Source of the DNA: GCA-2746795 sp964643965
GTDB lineage: Bacteria > Chloroflexota > Anaerolineae > Promineifilales > Promineifilaceae
Assembly (NCBI GenBank): GCA_964643965.1
Contig: CAZXVH010000040.1
Coordinates: forward strand, 1-37,145
Reading direction: 5' to 3'
Length of the DNA stretch: 37,145 nt
Positions within the stretch are counted from its first letter, which is position 1; the number at the start of each line of letters is the position of its first letter. A program made the translations under genes and the position numbers. Positions 21,018-30,117 of this stretch are shown piece after piece. A model generated the notes under the pieces. That model saw only the letters and a list, made by a program, of their open reading frames with translations. It had not been told where the DNA came from and did no database searches.

Positions 21018-23198
21018 ATGTCATTGACAACGCAATTTCTTCTCATTTCAATATTACCGCTCAGTTTATTGGGCATGATCGTTTATCTCTGGGCCAAAGG
21101 GGGGAAACGACACAAGGTGCTGATCCGTTGGACGTTTGTGCTGCTGGCAACGGCCGTTTGGTCGAGCAGCGTCCTTCGTTTTTATGGGGGCGTCCTTTTT
21201 TCGCCTTACCTCATTTACAACTGGGCGGTTTTTGGCCGGTATGCCTTTAGTTTTGCCGCGCTCTGTTTGCTCATGACCACCGCCCGTTACATGTTTGTGC
21301 CTTCTGGTTCCGGGCGGGGGGCCATTGGCGTCAGTGTGGGCTTGTGGCTGATCGCCTTAGCGCTTGACCCTGCTATCTGGCCTTATTCCCTGCCGGAGAT
21401 AGCTTTTACCGGCCAGATCATTTCCCATTTCAACGTGTGGGCGGCGGTGTGGATCGCCAGTTGGCTGGTGCCGGTGTTGGCTGCCTGGATGCTGACGCAG
21501 CAGGTCAACCGCTCTCTGCCCCGCTCACTCTATCGCAATCAGATTCGTTATTGGCTGCTGGTTTTAATTTTGTTTGGCAGCGGCGGCATTTTGGCTTCTA
21601 TCCAGCAGCCGGGGCAGCCACTTTGGCAAGAGATCGCCGTGTTGATTGTGTGGGCGGCGATGCTCTTGGGCACGATCAGCCTCACCCTGGCCCAACTGCC
21701 AGACATCCAGCTGGCCGCCCGCCAACTGCTTTACCGGCTTTCCGGCACGTTGATCATTTTTGGCCTCACCTGGCTGGCTTTGACGTTGATTGTACGCGGG
21801 TTGCCTAATTTGGCGGCGGAAACAGACCCTAACCTGGTGTTGATTTTGATCGCGGCCGTCTTTGCCGCCCTGTTTATGGTGATCAACCACCTGGTCAATA
21901 ATTTTACCCGCTGGATTTTCCTGCCTTCCAAAGCGAAACGGGAGGCGGCGTTGATCGATTACGCCAATGCCCTCGGCAGCTTCCCGGAACCGGTGCAGTT
22001 GGGCCAGCTTATTTTGCGTTATATCCAGTCTGCCCTGGCGGTGGATGACGCCTGGCTGCTGACGGCAGAAGATGGCGCGGCCGGGGCCTTGATTGTGCGC
22101 CCCTTAGCCTATTTGCAAGAGCCGCAGCCAGAAACGGCCGTTTTCGCCCCAGACAGCCCATTTACCCACTATTTCCGCAGCCAGAACATACCGCTCAGCC
22201 AATATGACGTCAACGCCCTGGAAAAGTTCGATGCCATGTCGCTGGCCGAACGGCATATTTTAGACGAGTGGCAGCGGGTTCTGTATGTGCCGCTGCAAAC
22301 GGGCGGCGCGTTGATGGGCATGATTGCGCTCAAATCCAAGCGCACCGGTGAGCCGTATGAGGGGCAAGATTTTGAACTGCTCATGGCGGTGGCCGAACAA
22401 ATCAGCCCTGTTTTGCGGCAAGTGAGCAATATGGCCAGCTTACAGCGCATCAACGACTATGTGTTTGCCCAAAACCAGACGCTTATTCGGGAGCGCCGCT
22501 ATCTTAACGAGACGGTGCGTCTCTACACACAGTATGTCAACTTGATCACGCCGGAACTGAAACGGCCGTTTGCCCCCATCGAGGATCACCTGGCCGCCTT
22601 GCAAAGCCAAACCGCCGCGACCCCCGAACTGCAAACCGCCCTTGCTGACCTGAACAAAGAGATTGCCGCCCTTAAAACACCGCTGGACACCTTAATCAAC
22701 CTGTCCGGCCGGGTGCAGATTCGGCAAAGCGCCAAGCTCCAGTTGGTCAACATCGATGAGGTCATTCAAAGCGCCCTGCGCAGCCTGAAAAATATGGCTG
22801 AAGCGCGGCGCGTCACCCTCAACTTCACCCCCAAACAAACGCTGCCCCCCGTTTATGGCGACCTGGAACAATTGCAAGAAGCGACCAAGTACCTCATCCA
22901 TAACGCCATCAAATTCAACAAAATAGGCGGCTCTGTGGAAATTAGCGCGGCGCTGGCAGGGGGCGACATCTGCTTGCAGGTGGCGGACAGCGGCGTGGGC
23001 ATCCCTGAAGAGCGGCTGGATGAATTGTGGCAAGGGCTGGCGATTACCGAGGGTAGCAATGGCAAAAAACGGCCGGCCATGGGGCTGGCCCTCACCCGCT
23101 TTATTGTGGCGGCGCACGGCGGCCAATTAACCGCTGAAAGCAGCTATGGCGCGGGCAGCACCTTCACCATCCATTTGCCCGCCGTCTTTGCTGATTGA
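21018..23198 (+). CDS. Sensor histidine kinase-like protein lacking the phospho-acceptor His
   Basis: 726 residues. About eight membrane helices lie in the first 300 residues, a GAF-like domain at about 320-465 (FEPVQLGQLILRYIQ start, PLQTGGALMGMIALKSKR), then a dimerisation region and a HATPase domain (about 600-724) with N-box YLIHNAIKFN, G1 DSGVGIP near 657 and G2 GLALTRFIVAAHGG. The position expected for the conserved His of the H-box reads I-T-P-E-L-K-R-P-F: Pro512 stands where family members have His (x-S-H-E-L-R-x-P). Autophosphorylation on this residue is impossible, so it may work as a pseudokinase, an allosteric partner of another kinase, or through another site. No response regulator is adjacent. 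Start chosen at the first ATG with a hydrophobic N-terminus; ribosome binding site weak. Confidence 0.85.
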   Translation: MSLTTQFLLISILPLSLLGMIVYLWAKGGKRHKVLIRWTFVLLATAVWSSSVLRFYGGVLFSPYLIYNWAVFGRYAFSFAALCLLMTTARYMFVPSGSGRGAIGVSVGLWLIALALDPAIWPYSLPEIAFTGQIISHFNVWAAVWIASWLVPVLAAWMLTQQVNRSLPRSLYRNQIRYWLLVLILFGSGGILASIQQPGQPLWQEIAVLIVWAAMLLGTISLTLAQLPDIQLAARQLLYRLSGTLIIFGLTWLALTLIVRGLPNLAAETDPNLVLILIAAVFAALFMVINHLVNNFTRWIFLPSKAKREAALIDYANALGSFPEPVQLGQLILRYIQSALAVDDAWLLTAEDGAAGALIVRPLAYLQEPQPETAVFAPDSPFTHYFRSQNIPLSQYDVNALEKFDAMSLAERHILDEWQRVLYVPLQTGGALMGMIALKSKRTGEPYEGQDFELLMAVAEQISPVLRQVSNMASLQRINDYVFAQNQTLIRERRYLNETVRLYTQYVNLITPELKRPFAPIEDHLAALQSQTAATPELQTALADLNKEIAALKTPLDTLINLSGRVQIRQSAKLQLVNIDEVIQSALRSLKNMAEARRVTLNFTPKQTLPPVYGDLEQLQEATKYLIHNAIKFNKIGGSVEISAALAGGDICLQVADSGVGIPEERLDELWQGLAITEGSNGKKRPAMGLALTRFIVAAHGGQLTAESSYGAGSTFTIHLPAVFAD

Positions 23199-23305
23199 GG
23201 ACCACCAGGATTGAACTAATCTAAAAAATAAGGATTGTTTCAGCGTTCCGCCGCCTCTGCGTTCCAAAATTCCCCAAATCGGGTGATCCCCGCTAAAATC
23301 CAGGT

Positions 23306-26233
23306 GTGAGTTTCACCACACCGATTGCCCTGTTGTTACTATTGAGCCTGCCTTTCATCGTCTGGTTAGGCTGGCCTCACGCCGGGCGTCTGCGCCGGCG
23401 GCGCTGGCGAGACCAGGGCAGTGTGGCCCTGCGTATTCTCATTTTGCTGCTGCTCATCCTCAGTTTGGCCGGGCTGCAAATCGTGCGCTCGGCCGATGAC
23501 CTGGCGGTCGTCTTTTTGGTGGACGCCTCGGATTCCATCAGCCAGGAGCAGGCCGCGCAGGCGGAAGCATATGTGCGCAGCGCCATGTCGTTGATGGGGC
23601 CAAATGACCAGGCGGCCGTTATCCTGTTTGGGGCCAATGCCCTGGTAGACCGCCCCATGAGCGGCTTGGCCGAACTGGCCCCCATCACCACTGCGCCACA
23701 AACATTGCAAACGGATTTAGCGGAAGCCATCCGCCTGGGGCTGGCCCTGTTTCCGGCCGGCAGCGCTCGTCGCCTGGTGCTGTTGAGCGATGGGCAGCCC
23801 ACCATTGGCGATGAGATGGAAGCGGCGAATCTGGCGGCGGCGGCCGGAGTGCAGCTGCATATTGTGGATTTGAAACGGCCGTTACCCACCGCCGAAGCCC
23901 TCATCACCAGCGTCCGCGCTCCCACCAAAATCAGCCAGGGCGAAACCTTCCGCATCGACGTCAGCGTGGCGTCCACCGCCGATATGCCCGCCACCCTGCG
24001 CGTGCTGGCCGGCAGTGGCGTCATCCATGAAGCCACTGTGCAGCTGCGAACTGGCGTGAACAACTTCCCCATCAGCTTGCAAGCCGCCGCCCAAGAATTT
24101 GCCCGCTACCGGGTGCAGCTTATCCCCGCCGAAGATACTATCTACCAAAACAACGAACTGGCCGCCTTCACCGAAATCACCGGCCCGCCGCGGGTGCTGC
24201 TTGTGGCCGACGAAGGGCGCGTTGACGATGAAGGGCAGCCCATCCCCGACGAATCGCCGCAGCTGCAACTGGCGCTGGAAGCGGTGGGGTTGGACGTGGA
24301 TCGCACCACGCCCACCGGCCTGCCCGGCAGCCTGGAAAGTTTGGCCGATTACGCCAGCGTCATCCTGGTTAACGTCAACGCCCGCGACCTGAGCCAGCGC
24401 AAGATGGAAACGCTGCAAAGTTACGTGCGGGATCTGGGCGGCGGCCTGGTGGTGGTCGGCGGCCCGCAAAGTTTTGGCATGGGCGGGTATTACAAGACGC
24501 CCCTGGAAGAAACGCTGCCCGTCGAGATGCAAATCAAAGATCAGGAGCGCTTTCCCTCTGTCAGCATCGTCATTGTCATCGACCGCTCGGGCAGCATGGG
24601 TATGCAAGAAGGGGGCGTCACCAAGATTCAGTTGGCGGCGGAAGGGGCGGTGCGCGTGGTGGAACTGCTCAACGATTTTGATGAGATCACCGTGATTCCG
24701 GTAGATACGCAGCCGGATAACCAGATTGGCCCGCTGCCGGCCAGCGACAAGGAAACGGCCATCGGTCTGATCCGCCAGATTGGGGCGGGCGGCGGCGGCA
24801 TTTATGTGCGCACTGGCCTGGAAGCGGCGGCGGCAGCCCTGGCGCAAAGTCCCAACCAGGTGAAACATATCATCCTGCTGGCCGATGGCGCTGATTCTGA
24901 GCAGAAGGAGGGGACGCCGGAACTGATCGACGCCCTGACGGCCGAAGGGGTGACGGTTTCTACGGTGAGCATCGGGCAGGGACCGGATACTTTATGGCTG
25001 CAACAGATGGCGAAACGGGGCAACGGCCGTTTCCATTTCACCGACCGCGCCGCCAACCTGCCCCAAATTTTTACGCAGGAAACCACCGCCATCCAGCGCA
25101 GCTATCTGGTTGAAGAGCGTTTCTTCCCTGACCTGGTGAGTAACAGTCCTATTTTGGCGGGCATAACGGCCGTGCCGCCGTTGTATGGTTATGTGGGAAC
25201 CAGTCCCAAAAGCACGGCGCAAGTCATTTTGTCCACTCACCTGGATGATCCGCTGCTGGCAGCGTGGCAGTATGGGCTGGGCCGGGCGGTGGCCTGGACT
25301 TCAGACGCCACCGGGCGCTGGGGCAGCGAGTGGGTGCAGTGGCCTGGCTTCCCGGCGTTTTGGGCGCAGGCCGCCCGGTGGACGATGGCGGCTGATCGGG
25401 ACAGTAATGTGGAAACGGCCGTTACCTTCAACGGTAAACAGGCGAGGCTGCAAGTGGATACGCGAGGCGAGAATGGCGCTTATCTCAATGATCTGATGAT
25501 GACGGCTAACGTGGTGGCCCCGGATGGCAGCGTACAGACAGTCGCCTTGCCGCAGGTGGCTCCCGGCCGCTATGAAGCGGATTTCACGCCCACGCAAGAT
25601 GGCGCTTACTTTTTGCGGCTCAACGGCGAGACGGCCGACGGTGAAGGGGTGGTGGGGCAAACGTCGGGCTGGGTGCTGGGTTACTCCGCGGAATATCAGC
25701 CGGCCAGCGAGACGAATGTGTTGACGCAGTTAGCGGAAACAGGGGGTGGACAAGATATAACGGAGCTGATAACGGCCGTTTTTGACCACAACCTCTCTGG
25801 CGAACCCGTCTCCCGTCCGATTTGGCCCTGGTTGGTGATAACGGCCGTGTTGCTGCTGCCGCTTGACATCGCCCTGCGCCGCCTGGTGATCACCAAACGA
25901 GACTGGCAGCGAGCCTGGGCCGCCACCTTTGGCCGTCTTTTCCCCCAACCGGCCCCCACTGCCCAGACTGAGCAAGTTTCCCGCCTGTTTCAAGCCAAAG
26001 AACGCGCCGCCCGCCGCCCGCCCACTTTAAATGAAGAGACGCCTTCAACGGCCCCGTTGGCCCAACCGCCTGCATCTGCGACTGCCTCGCCGCCCAAACC
26101 GGTGGATGCGCCCCCCGTTTCTCCTCCGCCTAAAACGAGCGACGAGGCCCAGCCAAAGCCAGCCCCCGGCTCTTTGGCCGCGCAGCTGCTGCGTAAAAAA
26201 CAGCAGCGAGATTCTGAGCTGGATGACCCATAG
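23306..26233 (+). CDS. Double von Willebrand factor A (VWA) domain membrane protein
   Basis: 975 residues from a GTG at 23306 (start moderately certain; an AGG lies just before it). Membrane helices at about 5-22 and 41-60 with a basic loop between, and one near 840-862, so most of the protein is outside. First VWA about 66-210 with an intact metal site DASDS (73-77). A glutamine-amidotransferase-like sheet follows at about 290-415 (GGGLVVVGGPQSFGMGGYY). Second VWA about 418-600 with DRSGS starting at Asp426. Then beta-rich domains and a Pro/Ala/Lys-rich cytoplasmic tail. This architecture is shared with the large VWA/BatA-like envelope proteins whose partners are usually MoxR ATPases, though none is in the window. 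VWA domains bind protein ligands through Mg2+. Function unknown. Confidence 0.85.
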   Translation: MSFTTPIALLLLLSLPFIVWLGWPHAGRLRRRRWRDQGSVALRILILLLLILSLAGLQIVRSADDLAVVFLVDASDSISQEQAAQAEAYVRSAMSLMGPNDQAAVILFGANALVDRPMSGLAELAPITTAPQTLQTDLAEAIRLGLALFPAGSARRLVLLSDGQPTIGDEMEAANLAAAAGVQLHIVDLKRPLPTAEALITSVRAPTKISQGETFRIDVSVASTADMPATLRVLAGSGVIHEATVQLRTGVNNFPISLQAAAQEFARYRVQLIPAEDTIYQNNELAAFTEITGPPRVLLVADEGRVDDEGQPIPDESPQLQLALEAVGLDVDRTTPTGLPGSLESLADYASVILVNVNARDLSQRKMETLQSYVRDLGGGLVVVGGPQSFGMGGYYKTPLEETLPVEMQIKDQERFPSVSIVIVIDRSGSMGMQEGGVTKIQLAAEGAVRVVELLNDFDEITVIPVDTQPDNQIGPLPASDKETAIGLIRQIGAGGGGIYVRTGLEAAAAALAQSPNQVKHIILLADGADSEQKEGTPELIDALTAEGVTVSTVSIGQGPDTLWLQQMAKRGNGRFHFTDRAANLPQIFTQETTAIQRSYLVEERFFPDLVSNSPILAGITAVPPLYGYVGTSPKSTAQVILSTHLDDPLLAAWQYGLGRAVAWTSDATGRWGSEWVQWPGFPAFWAQAARWTMAADRDSNVETAVTFNGKQARLQVDTRGENGAYLNDLMMTANVVAPDGSVQTVALPQVAPGRYEADFTPTQDGAYFLRLNGETADGEGVVGQTSGWVLGYSAEYQPASETNVLTQLAETGGGQDITELITAVFDHNLSGEPVSRPIWPWLVITAVLLLPLDIALRRLVITKRDWQRAWAATFGRLFPQPAPTAQTEQVSRLFQAKERAARRPPTLNEETPSTAPLAQPPASATASPPKPVDAPPVSPPPKTSDEAQPKPAPGSLAAQLLRKKQQRDSELDDP

Positions 26234-26384
26234 GAAATTAGTCCCTTTCTCCTCTTGTCCTATTGAAATTAGGCTGGCAATCCTTCATACTAAAGATGTG
26301 AAGAAGGCGTGAGCCTTCCACAAATGTACCCTTTGTATTTTTACGAATTATCACTTTACTGGAAGCAGTAAAAAGGAGTCATAC

Positions 26385-28058
26385 ATGAAACGCCTCGTAG
26401 TTTTGACACTGGTATTGCTCGTATTGGTTTTTGCCGCAAGCGGACCATCCTCATCAAGTTCTGAAACCTTGATCGTGCAAGCAAATAATGTGGAAACGGC
26501 CGTTGCCATAGCCCAGGCTTATGGGGGTCAGGTCAATAGCACATTGGGCATTATCAACGCCGTCTCCGCCAGCTTCCCGGAAGGCAGCCTGGCCGCTTTG
26601 CAGCACGATGCCCGCGTGGTCTCTGTACGGCCGGAGCAGTCAGTAGAAGCGGCCGGCATTCAGAGCCATAATCCGCCTCGCTGGCCGCAGGCAGATTTCC
26701 CGCAAGTGGTAGGCGCAGATGAAGCGTGGGCTGCCCATGTAAAAGGGCGAGGCGTGGGCGTGGCTTTGGTCGACTCCGGTATTAACCGGCTGCCCGGTTT
26801 GCGGCGCAACATCGTGGCGCGGTATGACGCTCTGGATAATGGCCCGTTCCTGAACGATAAATTTGGTCATGGCACCATGATGGCCAGCCTCATCGCCAAT
26901 CCTACCCGGGACCGCAATGGCTATATCGGCATCGCCCCCAAAGCGGACCTGATTGATGTGCGCGTGTTGGATGGGGAAGGCAAAGGTACTTATACCGACG
27001 TGATCGAAGGTCTGGATTGGGTGCTGACAAACAAAGATGAATACAACATCCGCGTGGTCAACCTTTCCCTGGTCAGCGGCGTTAACAGCCCCTATTGGGA
27101 TGACCCGCTCAACATGGCGGTGGAAGCGTTGTGGGACGCCGGTGTGGTGGTGTTGGCGGCGGCCGGCAATGACGGTTCTGAACCGCTGACCATCTCTGTG
27201 CCCGGTAACGATCCTTACATCATCACGGTGGGCGCCTTCACCGACAACTATACCCCGGACGACAGCAGCGATGATTACATCACTCCCTTCAGCGGGGCCG
27301 GCCCCACAGAAGTGGGTTTTGTCAAACCAGATGTGGTGGCGCCTGGCGCTCATATGCTGGTAGAGGGGATGCCTTTCTCTGAATGGAATCGGAATCATCG
27401 TAACGCCCATGTACGTGGTCTCTATTATCAAATCGCCGGCACTTCAGCGGCAACGGCCGTTACCTCCGGAGTGGTGGCCCTGATGCTCGACGAAAACCCG
27501 GACATGACGCCCAACCAGGTCAAATACGCGCTCATGAACAGCGCTGATACCGCCGCTTATGACGATGGCGCTCTGACCTGGGCTATCTTCCAACAAGGGG
27601 CCGGCCGGATCGATGCCGCGGAAGCCGTGCTGGCGCCGCCCATCGGCGAAGCGAATGTGGGCATGGTCACAGGCCAACCGTATGTCGGCCCCATTGTCTA
27701 TCGTGATGGTGAATTTATTGTCGTCGATGAAAATGGCGATCAGATTTCAGATACCGCCGGTTATTCCTGGTCGGGCGGCTACTCCTGGTCAGGTGGTTAC
27801 TCCTGGTCTGGCGGCTACTCCTGGTCAGGCGGTTACTCCTGGTCTGGCGGTTACTCCTGGTCGGGTGGCTACTCCTGGTCTGGCTCCACAGATTGGACGC
27901 CTTTGGTTGAGGGTGAAACGTGGCAAAGCGGCTACTCCTGGTCTGGCGGTTACTCCTGGTCAGGCGGCTACTCCTGGTCGGGCGGTTACTCCTGGTCGGG
28001 TGGCTACTCCTGGTCTGGCGGCTACTCCTGGTCTGGCATTTTGGATGATGTTGATTAG
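26385..28058 (+). CDS. Secreted subtilisin-like serine protease (S8) with C-terminal GYSWSG repeats
   Basis: 557 residues; AAGGAG lies 6 bases before the ATG at 26385. Signal peptide 1-20, an inhibitor I9-like propeptide about 27-88, then the S8 catalytic domain with Asp130 (LVDSGIN), His162 (FGHGTMMAS) and Ser354 (GTSAATAVTSG), plus the oxyanion Asn262 in AAGNDG. The C-terminus has two blocks of the hexapeptide GYSWSG: seven copies at 459-500 and six at 516-551, separated by STDWTPLVEGETWQS, then an acidic ILDDVD end. The repeats are DNA 18-mers with silent third-base changes, which suggests selection on the peptide. Such a Tyr/Trp-rich tail may anchor the protease to carbohydrate or form a self-assembling strip. 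It precedes the kinase at 28332. Confidence 0.92.
   Translation: MKRLVVLTLVLLVLVFAASGPSSSSSETLIVQANNVETAVAIAQAYGGQVNSTLGIINAVSASFPEGSLAALQHDARVVSVRPEQSVEAAGIQSHNPPRWPQADFPQVVGADEAWAAHVKGRGVGVALVDSGINRLPGLRRNIVARYDALDNGPFLNDKFGHGTMMASLIANPTRDRNGYIGIAPKADLIDVRVLDGEGKGTYTDVIEGLDWVLTNKDEYNIRVVNLSLVSGVNSPYWDDPLNMAVEALWDAGVVVLAAAGNDGSEPLTISVPGNDPYIITVGAFTDNYTPDDSSDDYITPFSGAGPTEVGFVKPDVVAPGAHMLVEGMPFSEWNRNHRNAHVRGLYYQIAGTSAATAVTSGVVALMLDENPDMTPNQVKYALMNSADTAAYDDGALTWAIFQQGAGRIDAAEAVLAPPIGEANVGMVTGQPYVGPIVYRDGEFIVVDENGDQISDTAGYSWSGGYSWSGGYSWSGGYSWSGGYSWSGGYSWSGGYSWSGSTDWTPLVEGETWQSGYSWSGGYSWSGGYSWSGGYSWSGGYSWSGGYSWSGILDDVD
27762..28037 (+). repeat. 18-bp coding repeats, 13 units in two blocks
   Basis: Units GGY-TAY-TCC-TGG-TCN-GGY encode GYSWSG; seven units lie at 27762-27887, six at 27933-28040 or so, split by an unrelated 45-base stretch. 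Variation is confined to third positions (TCG/TCA/TCT, GGC/GGT). Confidence 0.95.
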
Positions 28059-28094
28059 GTAAGCTAAACACAATTCTGCCCCTAAATTTTAAGC

Positions 28095-28126
28095 AAATGC
28101 CCCTCAAGCAGGGGCATTTGTATTTT
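28095..28126 (+). terminator. Intrinsic terminator after the subtilase
   Basis: Perfect 9-bp stem AAATGCCCC / GGGGCATTT (28095-28103, 28111-28119), 7-base loop, then GTATTTT. Confidence 0.8.
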
Positions 28127-28278
28127 AAATGGCGTGTAATTGAACTTTTCAGCCTTTGCAAATAGTGATTCAGATCAGAGAAGAGAGGGAGATTTACAGA
28201 GAAAAGGAGCGTTTGCTCTATACCGGCTGTGGTCGGTTCCTGACCATGTCAAATTTTCCTTAAGGGAAATATGGTCTA

Positions 28279-28307
28279 TTTACAAGGTCGGGTGTTTCCG
28301 CCATAAT
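28279..28307 (+). promoter_or_regulatory. Sigma-70 type promoter of the second kinase
   Basis: TTTACA (28279-28284), 17-base spacer, CATAAT (28302-28307), with the kinase ATG 24 bases downstream. The rest of the 273-base gap after the subtilase holds a terminator and an inverted repeat TCCTTAAGGGA near 28257-28267. Confidence 0.5.
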
Positions 28308-28331
28308 GGCGCAAATTGGTTGAAATGAGCT

Positions 28332-29873
28332 ATGTCTGAAGCAGAGATCACCCATCCCCCAAAATCAGCCACAGCCTCCAGCAGACAATATCAACTTTAT
28401 GTGACGATTGTCAGTATGGCGGGAGTGGTTTTAGCTGTTCTGGGTTTAATGCAATTAACCCGTGAAGAATTAACCAGCTTCTTGCTGCTGGCCTTGTTGG
28501 CGGTTGCCATCCAGGGGACGGCCACCGTGACTTTGCGCGGGGTAGATTTTTCAGTGGCGTCGGCCGTCTCTTTGGCGGCGATTGCTTTGTTTGGCCCGGC
28601 GCCGGCCGCCCTGATTGCCATTATCGCGGAGAGCGCCTTGTGGTTGATTAGCATCCGCATGGATCACCCTCCCTGGAAGAAGGCCGTCACCCGTTTAGGT
28701 TTTAACAGTGGTATGACAGCGCTGGCGACATTCATCGCTGGTTTATGTTTTGTGCTGCTGCATAGCTGGTTGGGGGAAGGTGTGGCGGCATTGGCTTTGA
28801 CCTGGTTGGTAACGGCCGTTGTCTCTGACCAGGTAAATTTGTGGCTGCTGATCATCGTCCTTCACCTGCAAATGAACGTCCCCCCGCTGGATGTATGGCG
28901 GGAACATCGTTGGGCCGTTCCCCTGAATGTGCTTGTCAGTGGATTGGGCGGCGCTATCCTGGCGTTAGCCTTCATAGAATTTAATTTGCTGGGCATTCTG
29001 GTTTTCTTCTTGCCCATCGCCGCTTCCGCATATGCTTTTCGGATGTACGCCCGGCAGACCGAAGCGCAAATGACGCAGCTTGAGGATTTAGTCGATTTGC
29101 GCACCTCTGATCTGGAACTGGCGAATAGCAATTTAGCCGAAGCCAATCAGGAATTAGAAGAATTGGGCAAAGAAAAAGATGCGTTCCTGGCCGTGCTGAC
29201 GCATGATATGCGTACTCCGCTGACCAGCATCAAAGGGTATGGCAGTATTTTAAGAGATCGCGAGTTGGATCGTGCGCAGCAAGAGCATATTGCCAAGGTG
29301 ATTCTGCGCAGTCAGGACACTTTGTTAGAAATCGTCAACAATTTATTGGAAGTGGGCAAGCTGCAATCTGGCACACCGGTGCTGTTGGAACGTTCCAGTT
29401 TCGATCTGGCGCTATTGGTCAAGGGAGCGGCGGAATCATTAGACGCCCTGGCCCAGGAAAAACGGATTACGCTCCATTTTGATCCCGTCCCCTCACCCGT
29501 GGAAGTGACGGCCGACGACAAGAAAATTCAGCGTGTTGTCCTCAATTTAATCTCTAACGCCATCAAATACACCCCTGATGAAGGGGAGGTATTTATCACC
29601 ACCTCCGTCAGTGGAAAATATGCGGTGGTGATGGTGAAGGATACGGGTTATGGCATTCCGGCCGATGAACTCACGTTTATTTTTGAGCGGTACAGCCGTA
29701 TCAAAAAACACCAGGCCATTGCCATCGGCACGGGTCTGGGCCTGGCGATTGTGAAAAGCCTGGTAGAAGCGCACAATGGCGAGATCCTCGTCAGCAGTGA
29801 AGAAGGGGTGGGCAGCACCTTTACCCTGAAACTGCCCATTCAGATGACATCTAAATCCGCTGAAGACAGTTAA
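28332..29873 (+). CDS. Canonical sensor histidine kinase
   Basis: 513 residues. Seven to eight membrane helices (about 20-235) without a large outside loop, a coiled-coil linker (237-280, QTEAQMTQLEDLVDLR onward), HisKA with the H-box LTHDMRTPLTSI (His291), and HATPase with N-box LISNAIKYT, G1 DTGYGIP, F-box FIFERYSR and G2 GTGLGLAIVKSL. It autophosphorylates on His291 and passes phosphate to a response regulator, not present here. The contrast with the His-less kinase at 21018 is notable. It may respond to a membrane or small-molecule signal. Weak ribosome binding site; start placed by the promoter spacing. Confidence 0.92.
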   Translation: MSEAEITHPPKSATASSRQYQLYVTIVSMAGVVLAVLGLMQLTREELTSFLLLALLAVAIQGTATVTLRGVDFSVASAVSLAAIALFGPAPAALIAIIAESALWLISIRMDHPPWKKAVTRLGFNSGMTALATFIAGLCFVLLHSWLGEGVAALALTWLVTAVVSDQVNLWLLIIVLHLQMNVPPLDVWREHRWAVPLNVLVSGLGGAILALAFIEFNLLGILVFFLPIAASAYAFRMYARQTEAQMTQLEDLVDLRTSDLELANSNLAEANQELEELGKEKDAFLAVLTHDMRTPLTSIKGYGSILRDRELDRAQQEHIAKVILRSQDTLLEIVNNLLEVGKLQSGTPVLLERSSFDLALLVKGAAESLDALAQEKRITLHFDPVPSPVEVTADDKKIQRVVLNLISNAIKYTPDEGEVFITTSVSGKYAVVMVKDTGYGIPADELTFIFERYSRIKKHQAIAIGTGLGLAIVKSLVEAHNGEILVSSEEGVGSTFTLKLPIQMTSKSAEDS

Positions 29874-29910
29874 ATTTCTAACTCTCGGCCGAGTTTGCGG
29901 TGATCCCGCA

Positions 29911-30117
29911 TCATCTCCATTGCTGACCAGGCATCAAGCAATCCAGCTTGTATAGTTGGTCAGCGAAAAAGAGTCTGGCTTCGACGGCGCTCATTTCACG
30001 ATAGACCAGTGGGTAATCGGCGTGGATGATGTGGCGCATTTGCTTTTCTAGCGCTGGCAGGTCTTGGGGTTTGAAGAGCGGCCTCTTGTGTGCTAAACCT
30101 GACGGCTTATCATCCGC
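29911..30117 (-). pseudogene. Fragment of a second thrS, in frame behind the thrS stop codon
   Basis: On the minus strand the reading frame continues open for 68 codons directly after the thrS TGA (30118-30120) and stops at 29911. It contains an F-K-P-Q-D-L-P-A-L-E-K-Q-M stretch and, further on, M-S-A-V-E-A-R-L-F-F-A-D-x-x-Y-K-L. This aligns with the intact ThrS of this window (about 62-110: F-S-P-E-D-L-E-K-I-E-A-D-M and M-S-I-A-E-A-K-T-F-F-A-D-x-x-Y-K-L). It is therefore a divergent remnant of another ThrS copy, without its N- and C-terminal parts and without a ribosome binding site. Confidence 0.7.

Noticed and set aside
28140..28328. Open frame of 62 residues before the second kinase
   Set aside because: It overlaps the promoter candidate and has no ribosome binding site or coding pattern.
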